53,366 nt of DNA from the NCBI GenBank assembly GCA_037447655.1, contig JBBHKE010002108.1, forward strand, positions 1 to 53,366. The letters run 5' to 3'. The notes under the pieces are model-generated. The model was not told where the DNA came from and ran no database searches. It worked only from the letters and a program-made list of their open reading frames with translations. Origin of the DNA: Zygnema cylindricum. Lineage: Eukaryota > Streptophyta > Zygnematophyceae > Zygnematales > Zygnemataceae. Below, piece by piece: positions 43,783 to 53,366 of the stretch (position 1 is its first letter; each line of letters opens with the position of its first letter). The translations under genes and the position numbers were made by a program.

Positions 43783-46700
43783 ATGACATTTCTTTCTCCC
43801 ATTTCCTCTCCCATGGCTATTCTGAAGCTACCAAATGATCCATTACGTCATCTCCTCCCATCTCATACATACACATCTGCCACTGGAAAACTTAAATCTG
43901 AAAACAAATTAGCCTCCTTCTCCTTCTCTTCCCCTCTCCTGCTTAAGTACACGTGGCAGAAATCTCCTAGACCTAAAGTTACCACCTCGTTTCTTTTCCA
44001 AAACACGGCTACTTTTTCTAACAAGAAAATATTTTTCTGTTTTGGCAGCTCTTTTTTTCCTGCTCCTTTCTTTTCCAAAGTTCCTTGCCGATTTCCGTCG
44101 TATTTAATGGAAACGAGCGTCAACAAAGTCGACAAAGTCAACAAAGTCAACAAAGTCAACTTCCGTCATCCTCTCCAATTTTCCAGAAAGCTTATTTTTC
44201 GAAGATCCAATCCTTCTATGGAGATTCAGAACCAAACTGAGGAAACTGCATCGAAACTGGTTTTCAGTTTTCCGTACATTCCTACGGCTGCTCAGGAAAC
44301 CATGGCTTCCATATTGGCGACTCTCGAAGCCGAGATCGGCCATGATCTGTTGGACAGTCAAACCTCTGATGACGTCATCAATCTACGGAGCCCCAATGGG
44401 AACGCCGTGGGATCTGTGCGACTGTGGGCAGGCAAAGATCGGTCATATGTACAGTCCCTCCCTCCCTCCCTCCCTCTCCCTCCCTCCCTCCCTCCCTCCC
44501 TCCCTCCCCCTCCCTCCCTCCCTCCCTCCCTCCCTCCCCCTCCCTCTCCCTCTCCTCTCACTCTCCTCTCCTATCTCTTCCGTTTTGTATCCTCTCCCAA
44601 GTATCATTATCTTTCCTTTATATTCCTTGTTTTGTTTTTTTTTCCCGATTTTGTCGTTAGTGCCTATGTGCTCTGGTTTGTCTCTTTTTTCAGATGATGG
44701 TCAGACTTCATGGGCAGTAAAACAGGACAGAACAGAACGGAAGAGTTCGGAATAGTACGGAACAGACTGGAATTGAAAAAAAAACAGAAAAAAATAGACC
44801 AAAACAGGACGGAACTTAATAGAAAAGAACAGACTAGAAGAGAGAGGAAGGGAATGGGGTAGGGCGGAACGGATCGAGACTGAGCGAAAAGGGATTGTCG
44901 GTTTTAAAAACTAAAGCTTGAAGCAACGTCCAATAAGCAGGAGTCATATGGATGTTTTTCATGTTTTTTATAAGTTCATTGCATTGCATATCATTAGTGC
45001 ATCGAAGAATTATTTATTTGATGCTAAATTAGTTAAGTCTGAATTAGTGTTGAGTGCACCTTCCAATGAATAAATACTGAAAACAGTTTAAAACTGTGTT
45101 TCTTACTAGTAAAAGGTGGGACGGAAGCACATCCCATTGGCTTCGCCAATTTAAGTTATTGCCCCCACTTTCTACAAGCACGAGAGGCTTCATGAGTTGT
45201 CGTTTGTGGTTAATTGCCATTTGATGGATGGTATTAAGAACAATTTTTTTGATAGTGGATTTAAAATTTTACTTAGCTTGTTTGTATAGAGCTTAAATCA
45301 ACCGTGAATAGTATTCATGAACTTTGCCGTGCTTCTACGGAATTTTCGTGTTCTTGGGTATGGTTGGGAGTTGCTTTCTCTATACTAAAATACTAAAAAC
45401 CGAACTACAGTAGAACAGAATGAAACAGGATTCAAGAGATGGGAAGGGATGGAAAGAGAGTGAAAGAGGTTGAAAGAGAGTGAATAAAAGTGAAGCAGAA
45501 TGAAACTGAAACTGAATTGAATAGACTAAAACTAAACTGAAAAGTACGGATTGGGCTGATCGGAACTGAGGGAAATTGAGGGAAATTGAGGGGAACAGGA
45601 GAGAGGAGAGGATGCATCCCATATTCGCTTAATGCGAGAGGTAGAGAGGTTAAACTATTATATAGGCAAGGAGAGTTCAAATCAGTATTTGCTCCACTTG
45701 GCAAGTTGTGATTGGATCTTTGACCTAGAATCTTTTTTTGGGTTCTTTAACCAGATCGACCGAGTATTGATTTCCTCTCTCCACTGTGAGTTGCCACATG
45801 TGACATTGGATTTTGCAACACTTGTCGTCCTTATGGGCAACGGAACGGACGCTCCGGACTTTCTTTTGGAGTTTCCGTTTAACGGAAACTCTAAAATGAC
45901 AATGGTCCTCGATTTGTTGCCCCGTAAAGATTTGGCATTACATGTGGATTACTTGAAGCGAATTTACGAGAAGAGTACTTTGCCAGCCTTGTATATGCAG
46001 GTATGTTATACTATTTTTTTTTTTCCTTTTTATTATTACCGTATTCCCCTTTTTATTCTTTTCCCGTATCTTGTCTCTTTTGGCGTTTCATTTTTGTCTT
46101 CTTCCCACCTTTGACCCTATGTTTTATTTTATTTCTTGTCTTTTTATTCCTATCTTATTCCCATCTTTGATTCTATTATCTATCTTTTTTTTTTGCCTTT
46201 CTTAGTGTTATTTTATTTCCACTCAATCTTCTTCCTTTAAACCTTGTTTTTTCTGCCTCTTAATTGTCTTATTTCTCCTTTTTCTCTAACTTCTAATCTA
46301 AAAAGTTGGTGAAAAAAAACTTTATAAAACAAGACATGCCTCTTCTATTTGTTCTTTCCCCATTTCCACCTTTGACCCCGTTTAACAAAAAGATGAAAGA
46401 AAGTGACAGTAAAATAAAAGAAAATGACAATAAGATAAAAGAAAATGACAGCTTTAAAGTTTTGGAACTTTCAGTGTGAACAAGACACTCGCCTCCGACC
46501 TTATGTTCCTCCTTCCCTTTACATCCGAAGTGTCACGTCACCTACTTCTCTCCTCTATACTGTAGAGGCCACAAAAGACTTCTCATTGGACGAGGCAATC
46601 CGTGAAATAGTTTGTCCGATAACGGAAAATTTTGTGGCTGACTGGATCCATGCCGTAAAACACCGTTCCGTAACTGTTGAGGACGACATGGAACGTCAGA

Positions 46701-46828
46701 AATTGTCGGAACGAGACAAAATAGTTCGAGCCAACGGAATAGAAGAAGACTTGACTGGAAATTTACCAAGACTTTTCGGCGAGGAGGCCACGAGTGCGGT
46801 TTTGGAAGCATTTCGAAAAGGCGTTTGA
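43783..46828 (+). CDS. RCCR: Red chlorophyll catabolite reductase (RCCR/ACD2), three exons
   Basis: Reduces red chlorophyll catabolite to primary fluorescent catabolite in plastids, using ferredoxin, in the PAO/phyllobilin pathway. Exons 43783-44448, 45755-46000 and 46475-46828 (stop) join in phase 0 with GT-AG introns of 1306 and 474 bp, giving about 421 residues. Family landmarks: FSFPYIPTAAQETMASILAT and NLRSPNGNAVGSVRLWAGKD (exon 1); IDRVLISSLHCELPH, TDAPDFLLEFPFNGNS and MVLDLLPRKDLALHVDYLKR (exon 2); RPYVPPSLYIRSVTSPTSLL, ERDKIVRANGIEEDLTGNLP and RLFGEEATSAV (exon 3). The Glu in LLEF and the Asp in EEDL align with residues reported as substrate-binding in Arabidopsis RCCR (from memory). 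The N-terminal 150 residues are Ser/Phe/Lys-rich and transit-peptide-like; starts at Met11 or Met109 (44107, giving 313 residues) are also possible. A 9-bp repeat at 44116-44160 gives the NKVDKVNKVNKVN stretch. No lesion is seen. Confidence 0.93.
44456..44560. repeat. (CCCT)n tract in RCCR intron 1
   Basis: C/T-only run of CCCTCCCTCC type starting 7 bases after the intron 1 donor (GTACAG at 44449). Confidence 0.9.
44705..44890. repeat. GGAACAGAAC-type degenerate minisatellite
   Basis: Short degenerate units such as AGGACAGAACAGAACGGAAG and TACGGAACAGACTGGAATTG within RCCR intron 1. Confidence 0.6.
45395..45600. repeat. GAAAC/GGAACTGAG-type degenerate minisatellite
   Basis: Second purine-rich array in RCCR intron 1: CAGTAGAACAGAATGAAACA, AGAGAGTGAAAGAGGTTGAA, AACTGAGGGAAATTGAGGGA. 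It resembles 44705-44890 in composition; about 500 bp separates them. Confidence 0.55.
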
Positions 46829-47581
46829 ATAAACTTTACGGGAAAAAATACGTGTTTTTGAGTCTTGTGTGTTTCCGGTTTTCGAGTGTATATTTTTTGG
46901 TGTGTTTTTCAGTTTTTTTTTGTCTGTATGTCTATATGTCTGTATGTTTATAAGATGACATATGTTTATATGCCTTTATGACTTATGTTTATATCACTGT
47001 ATAACACATCCCAATATTTTTATATGATATATGTTTATACGCCTATATGGCCTATTTTTATATGTCTATATAACATTTGTCTATGTGTCTATATGTTCAT
47101 AAATTTAGACATTGCTTGTAATTTTTTAAAGTGTGACACTGTACAAAGTTACATATCTTTTTATACCCTTTTGTTTTCTTTTTAGAATGAGAAATATAGT
47201 AAATGGTCTCCGTTTTGGACTAGAAAACGAGGTACTTGTGTGCAATTTTTGGGAAGATTTTTTTATATTTTTTTCTAGAGACCTATTTTGTTTTTGTACG
47301 GACACTCGTCTTTTTGGATTGTTTTTTCTTCTTTATTTGTGGTAAACAAATACAGACAATTTTGCCCTTTTTCTGTACAAATAAAAAAGGTTTTTGTTTC
47401 TTTCAATTTGTTTCTTTTACTTTGTGTTTTAATTTGTTTTTTCTAATTTGTTTCTTTTGAAGATTGGCTCTTCTAATTCGTTTTTTGTGAAATGTAATAC
47501 TCATTATCATCAAAGATCAAAAATGGCATTGAACATTAAACCTCTTTTGCCTTTTTTCCTAGTGTAGTAAGTAAATTTATT

Positions 47582-47582
<1 letters not shown>
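46829..47582. other. RCCR 3' flank, T-rich
   Basis: No gene recognised. It contains runs of TATGTTTATATG-like units (46920-47100). Confidence 0.35.

Positions 47583-47623
<41 letters not shown>
47583..47623. repeat. Poly-T tract (41 T)
   Basis: Uninterrupted T run. On the minus strand it could be the poly(A) tail of a retroposed sequence lying to its left, but no source is recognised. Confidence 0.9.
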
Positions 47624-47624
<1 letters not shown>

Positions 47625-47916
47625 TTACAAGGTCGTATTTCCATTTATTTATTTATTTTTGGAAACTGCTTTAAAGGATAGGGACATACAATATGTTTAT
47701 GTTTAATCCTCTAAGAAAATTGTTTTTGACCCTTTAATTTCAAAACACAAGCTGTATAAAAGGTTCTCGCTTTAGAAAATTATCCTCTGATGAATTTATT
47801 TTTGTTCTAAAATGTTTCGCATATTATTAATTTATTTTGATACACAACATTAAACATAGTTTTAATAACATGAATTTTAAAGTCATTTTTTTTTGCCTTC
47901 TAAATTACAAAAAAAT
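47624..47916. other. AT-rich spacer
   Basis: Nothing recognised. Confidence 0.3.
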
Positions 47917-48064
47917 TGGGGGGGGGGGGGAGGGGGGGGAGGGGGGGGAGAGAGGAGAGGGGAGAGGGGAGGGAGAGGGAGAGGGAGAGGGGAGAGGGGA
48001 GGGGGGAGGGGGGAGGGGGGGAGGGGGGAGGGGGGAGGGGGGAGGGGGGAAGGGAGAGGGGAGA
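47917..48064. repeat. G-rich (GGGGGA)n tract
   Basis: About 148 bases of only G and A, dominated by GGGGGGAG units, with many runs of four or more G. Open frames through it are composition artefacts. Confidence 0.9.
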
Positions 48065-50229
48065 ATCTACAAAATTGGAGCACCGAACAGAGATAGACAT
48101 GAGTCACAAAGGGGAATCATGGAACGTGCAAGGTCGAAAAATGGGGAAGCGGGGACTACAAGGCGAGACACTTCAGCAGAAGGAGTCCCAAGCCTCAGCG
48201 GGTCGAGCCTTCTTTATGGGCATAGGAGAGTAAGGCACATACCATTGTAGGCTTGACAACCCCAACAACAAATGGTGGATTACGCTAAATTTTTGTGGCT
48301 AAAATTGCTCCAAAAGCAATGGGTGGATGGGTTATTGTGGCGCCTTTTACACAGCATCGGTGAAGATTCCTACCACCATTTCATGAGGCACTTCTTTCTT
48401 CTACAACAACAGCGTCATTCGACACCCAAAAGTCTAGTCCCATCAATTTCATATCTCGCTGTCGAAAACAACTTTTAGTTACATCAATGCATGTTGGGAA
48501 GTTGGTCACTGTTGAAATGAAAATGTGATAGCGGTGCTACCTTTTGCTCAAGCCCGTGGTCAGCTATCAGTTCGGAGATGGAGATCAGCGCATGCTTGCA
48601 ATCAACACGTTTTGTATTTAACACTGTTTAATGCTTGAACAGTTCACGTCTGTTTTACGTTTCCGTTCATGCTTGCCTCACCCTTAGCTTCTGTGGGGAG
48701 CCGCCTTCGTTTCAAACCACCTTATTGATTTGCAAGTTTACTTCATTGTTTACACGCATAGTAATGAGAATGATTTGGTTAGCAATGAAATTTTAGTTAT
48801 AGGCACCGAAGTAGAGTGCTTGTCAAACAAAAGGTTTCTCATATACTCCTTCCCTTTCAGCCCCCATTGGAGAGTCTTTAACGCCAAAGGTTTGACTTAT
48901 GGTTTTCCTCCACAGTGGTGGGAGGACCCTTTTTGATGTCGTTTCCTGGTTGAAGAAGATGCGCTTTGCCTTTCCGTCTCCTGTCCGGTCGACGTGAAAT
49001 GGCATTGTAATCTTAAGACCCGTACAAAAAAACTCTGTACCGCACACAAACGGATAAAACAAAACAAACTGTGTACTTTTCCTCGTCGTATGAACGCAAC
49101 CGTACAAAACATGGCGAATCGTGTGCTTTTCCTCGTCGCGTGAAATGGTTTTACAGTTTTGAAAAATTTCGACACGTTCGAATGTGTTCCTACTTGTTTA
49201 TCTGTGAGACTCTAATTTAAAACACATCGCCGCTGTGTTTTAAAATAAAGTGTGAAGATGACGTTTTTTTACGTGGCCATGGGTCTAAGAATATGCTAAG
49301 TGTTGTCGTCTTTTGTTTTAAGTTTGACGATGACGCAGAATGTACTTCACTTTTCTCGAATTCTTTGTGCGGGTTTAACTTAAGTGGTACGGCGCTTAGA
49401 AGAAAATGACAGAAAAAAAGCTTTACTTTGGCACATGGAGACATACTCTGAGTATGTGCAATTCTAGTTGATATCGTTTCGCCGCTAAAACAGTAAAAAG
49501 TAATGCTCTCCAATAGTCCTCCTCGGCTAGTTGTCACGTACGAGTATATTTTCCTTCACACGTGTAAATATCTCACACGTATGCTACTGTACTGTATACA
49601 CGTGTCATTTTGTTATCCTTTTACTTACTTGCTATCAAGTACACGCTTAACAAATTTGTTGGCCTACTTGATTTTCCGCGGCTGACGTATTTCAGTCAGT
49701 GAGATTTCGCGGTCTATTTTCATGGTCGCCGTACTGTACTTTGCAATCGACGTCGAAGCTATCGCCTTTTGTCTTTTTGGGACCTGATGGGCCGAAGCCC
49801 TAAAGCGATGGGTAGATGGGTGATCGTACAGCGTACACACCCTTTGTCGCTATATGCTAATGTTTTTCTGATTGTTTCGCCTCCTTAAACATCTGCCTTC
49901 TAATTGGACGGTTGAGATTGAAAATCGGAAGTCGCACTGGCATTCTTCTACCGATTTCCTGACACGTATGCACAAGGAAAGTTAACGAGATAAGCATTAA
50001 TGCTAAGAGCGATACACGTGTACTATTGTCGCGGTACTGTCGTTATGTTATATTTCGCTCCCCAGTTTGTTGCATTCTTTCGAGGTACACCAATGATCAA
50101 TGGGATTCTAGAATGGAACCCTTGCAATGCTCCACGTAGACCATGATCTTTGATTCTGTAAAGATTGTGTCTGACGTTTTATCCAGCGACATAGAATGTA
50201 TTTGTTCTTTATATACCTGTCAGAGACTG
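48065..50229. other. Intergenic sequence, nothing recognised
   Basis: Short frames on both strands show no domain or conserved exon. GTTTGTTC and GTACG-rich stretches occur without clear repeat ends. Confidence 0.35.
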
Positions 50230-50451
50230 TACCGCCGTGTATCGTTATTAGGGTTAACAATATCTTGGCCACTTAAACATCTCTTCTCCGTACACACTTG
50301 TACGATTTTCACATGGAGACCACCAATCGGAAGCTGAGAATTTTACCTTTCAATCGCAATCGTCAGATCCATAATCCGACAGGTGTGTACGGAGATAAGA
50401 TGTATTAAGTGGCGAAAAAAACATCAGCCCTAATAGCGATTCGCGGTGGTA
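50230..50451. mobile_element. MITE, TACACCG-type, diverged copy (222 bp)
   Basis: Left end TACCGCCGTGTATCGTTATT and right end (reversed) TACCACCGCGAATCGCTATT, both followed by AGGG. TA at both ends. It lies 8 bp from the next MITE. Confidence 0.75.
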
Positions 50452-50459
50452 CAGTACTG

Positions 50460-50662
50460 TACACCGCGAATCGTTATTAGCGTTGAGAAATTATTAGTGT
50501 AAATAAAAAATTAGCGTTATTTATTCTAATTTAGTACCGGGAGACGTGGCAGATTATGGTCCACGTCCTTAAATAGTGTAGTTTATTCTATTTAAGGTAT
50601 TAATGTCAAAATTTTGGGGCGCCGATATAGAGTTCATAACGCTAATAACGATTCGCGGTGTA
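50460..50662. mobile_element. MITE, TACACCG-type, copy (203 bp)
   Basis: Perfect 20-bp-class TIR: TACACCGCGAATCGTTATTA at the left and its exact reverse complement at the right, then GCG/CGC. TA at both ends, no coding. Confidence 0.92.
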
Positions 50663-53366
50663 GCTTCCAAAGCAGTCACATGTGTACGATTTAAGGAACA
50701 TTGCAATCGTACCGTTTCTTTCACCTGTGGCCATGAAGTTAAATCAAGCAGAAGCCGACAAAATTTTGAGGTCTTGAATTCAATGCTTTTGTCCAATCAG
50801 ATGACGTCTTTTTATGGATTATTATCGAAACGTTTGTTTGCTTCCCGCTTACGTCAAAAAATTTCAAACCGGAGCTAATTTTAACGGGTATCGTTTGCAA
50901 TTTTATTTACGATGAAACTATTCCGTACGTATTGTTAGCTCCTGTGGTGAGCCACGTGTCTCCTATCGATGATCGCCCATAAGAATTATTTTTTAAATGC
51001 AGTAATTCGTACTTGCTACGTGGCGTATCGGGCAGGTTTAAAACAGAATCTTTCTTTTCTTTGCTATAAGTGGACAGCATTTTTTTCGTCGCTAGTCCAC
51101 ATGACCGACAAATTTATCTCGTCAGCGAGTGAAATTCAAATGTATCGATGCTCTCAAAATTCAGCGTATCCAAGAGTGTACGAATAAATAGCCACGCATC
51201 ATCACGAGAGGAGATTTTGCTGACACGACCATTTAAGAAAATAAGATGGCGACAAGAAAGGAAAACAAAGGAAATTTGTCCGAATTTTGTGGAAACAGTG
51301 CCGCAAGGTTACAAAATTTCAGGGGTTAAACCGGGTACTCTTTTAAACCGTTCGAACATGGTGGAAAACCTCGAGCCAGGCGTTAATGACTTAATGCGCA
51401 CTAAATAATACACCCCTTCAACCGCAAAAGACAAAAGCCACATAGTTCTTGAAAATTGAAATAAGAGCGATTCAACTTTGTCTTTTAGTGGAATTTCACG
51501 TACGCCTATTTTGGGTGTCCTGACGTAGAGTTAGGGGTGTATTACATGTCGATACTTTCTATTTAATCTTGAAATATTGTTTTTTTAGCTCCTCTAACTA
51601 TCAAACAAGCGTCCATTAACCCCTATCCCTTTTAGTTGATGATGGCGAGGCCCGAGGGCTACCCAAAAACGTGAATATGGTCGTGAGCTGTCTGCGCTTA
51701 GATACAACATGTTGTCAACATATCTTCAAATGGTACCAGTAGTGTGCGTACATAAAATAAAAACGTATATACTGTTATCCGAAGTCCGTCATGTCGGGTT
51801 GGCACATACGGTTTTTCTTGAATCTAAGTGAAATAAAAAGTGCACAAACGAAATTATCTAATTGGCATACTTGGATCATAAAAATAGGTCATCAACATCG
51901 ACCAACTCCACTACGAAACAAAATGGCAACGTCGCTAGACCAAAGACACCTCTTAATTTCACAAGCATATTCACAAATAAATTTGCACGCATCAACACGA
52001 AACCAATGCCTCCATTTGAGAGCTGAAAAAATTGGTCTAAAAACAGGTTAAAACTATATTGTCAGTAATTGACAACAAAAAACATAAGCTCACGACTTTA
52101 TACCATAACTTTATTTTATTGATTTCTCTTATCGCACAATATCATGTTATTGATATACAAAATGATAGTAAAATAACGTAAAATCAATGTCACGTGCCAG
52201 TTTATAATTGAATTTACAACTATCGTATGGTTTGGTGGTACCAAAATTTTAGAAACTAATTTGCGAGTGTGAAGTATCTTAATATGATGCGACGTTGTTT
52301 AAAATGCTATATACGTTGTTGTGTTAACCTCGTATTTGTCATCTCCAATATTATTGACAATTTCATGATGTGTTATCGAGGCCATAAAATTTTAAAAACG
52401 TATACAATGTCGTAATTAAATTTGTGACACGAATATAATTGACCAATATCACTTGAATTCTTGTTATTTAAATTAATATAATTATGACCCGTAAATGAAA
52501 TTTTATTCGCAAATTTGTGGATGATTTTAGTCATCATTCACTAAAAACACAAAGGTAACCACTAGACTGACTACTATTGTGGATTAATAAATGCGTAAAA
52601 TGTAATTAGACCTTAGGAGGCTATTGGATACAATTAAAAATGCCCTCTTATATATTTAGTAAAGTGGGTCTATTGGAGGTTAGACCTTTACACAACTAAA
52701 ATTTTGAACCACCTTCAATTTTTATAATCATAAGTGGATTTTGTTTTCACTGTTTTATCGACAAAGACTTGGCATAAACTTGATTTTGATGCTTCACTAT
52801 GTGTATTTAAAGTTTTCTTTCTAGTGAAACTGGAAGTTAAATTATGTTAATATTTACACATTCAACGCTCTAGGGGATGAAATGCTTGTTTACAAAATAG
52901 TATCCATGGGATTAAAAAGACAAATCACGCTTTTTGCTTCTTTTTTTCTTACATTAGGCCGTTTCTCGCAGTAATTTTTCCTTAGTGGGATACAAAGCGG
53001 TTCAAAAGAAGTATATGTTTAATGCCTTATGCATGTTTTATGTTTAGGAGCATTAAGATTGTAGATTATACTATTTACATGCTAAAATAACAAAGCGATG
53101 CCAGATGTTCCGGATTTAGTTTTCCATTCGCTCCATAAAATAAAGGTGTAGTCATCAACATCAAATAACAACCGGAAAAACCGGAAAACTTTGTCGGGTT
53201 TCTGTCGTAAATAGTTATATTTTTATCCGCATTTGAATCCCGATAAAAGGGCTGGAATTTAACAATCTACCCGGTTTGTATCCACATTAATGTGAAAAAA
53301 CAGCTAAAAATTGTGGAGTATCTTCCACACGTACCAGGACCAGCGCTAGGCAAAAGCTTTACATAT
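50663..53366. other. Intergenic sequence, nothing recognised
   Basis: AT-rich, especially from 52000. Short open frames only, none with a recognisable domain. Confidence 0.35.

Noticed and set aside
47837-48250. Gly/Glu/Arg-rich and Pro/Ser-rich frames over the G-rich tract
   Set aside because: Composition artefact: open in several frames on both strands because the tract has only G and A.

Overview
The window is nuclear DNA of a green plant (streptophyte). Three host genes are recognisable: the tRNA-splicing endonuclease catalytic subunit SEN34, the clathrin adaptor AP-1 sigma subunit, and red chlorophyll catabolite reductase (RCCR/ACD2). Two of them are split by GT-AG introns with plant-type exon boundaries, and plant-type Ty1/Copia elements fill much of the rest. 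The RCCR gene and the AP-1 sigma sequence point to a land plant or close relative. I cannot name the species. The abundant decayed Copia copies, a non-LTR element, short TIR elements and several satellites suggest a repeat-rich genome.

Layout. 1-12.7 kb is a genic island. SEN34 (minus, 5211-4060) and AP-1 sigma (plus, from 6207) lie head to head about 1 kb apart. A short orphan exon of unknown identity sits downstream of SEN34 on the minus strand. The last exon of AP-1 sigma is visibly broken. The island is bracketed by two inverted related sequences (about 1-275 and 12252-12700); the right arm carries a 68-bp tandem repeat. 13.06-15.49 kb is a decayed non-LTR reverse transcriptase. 17.1-41.0 kb is a nest of LTR/Copia fragments in both orientations, with 3' LTRs, solo LTRs (one with a perfect 5-bp target duplication), an LTR inside an LTR, and one fragment of another element's gag/protease. 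Most of the longer LTR copies carry a tRNA-like A-box/B-box module reading antisense to the LTR. 41.0-42.5 kb is a palindromic CTGCCAGTAGTACT satellite interrupted by a TA-flanked MITE, followed by a strict 50-bp AT-rich tandem array. 43.78-46.83 kb is the three-exon RCCR gene, with a (CCCT)n tract seven bases inside intron 1. From 46.83 kb to the end there is a poly-T tract, a G-rich tract, two more MITEs of the same family, and otherwise nothing I can identify.

The three host genes do not form a pathway: one acts in tRNA splicing in the nucleus, one in trans-Golgi/endosome vesicle sorting, one in chlorophyll breakdown in plastids. I found no convincing new multi-gene system. The most unusual signals are the antisense tRNA-like modules shared by different LTR subfamilies, the inverted arms around the SEN34/AP-1 sigma pair, and the broken last exon of an otherwise intact, essential-type gene.
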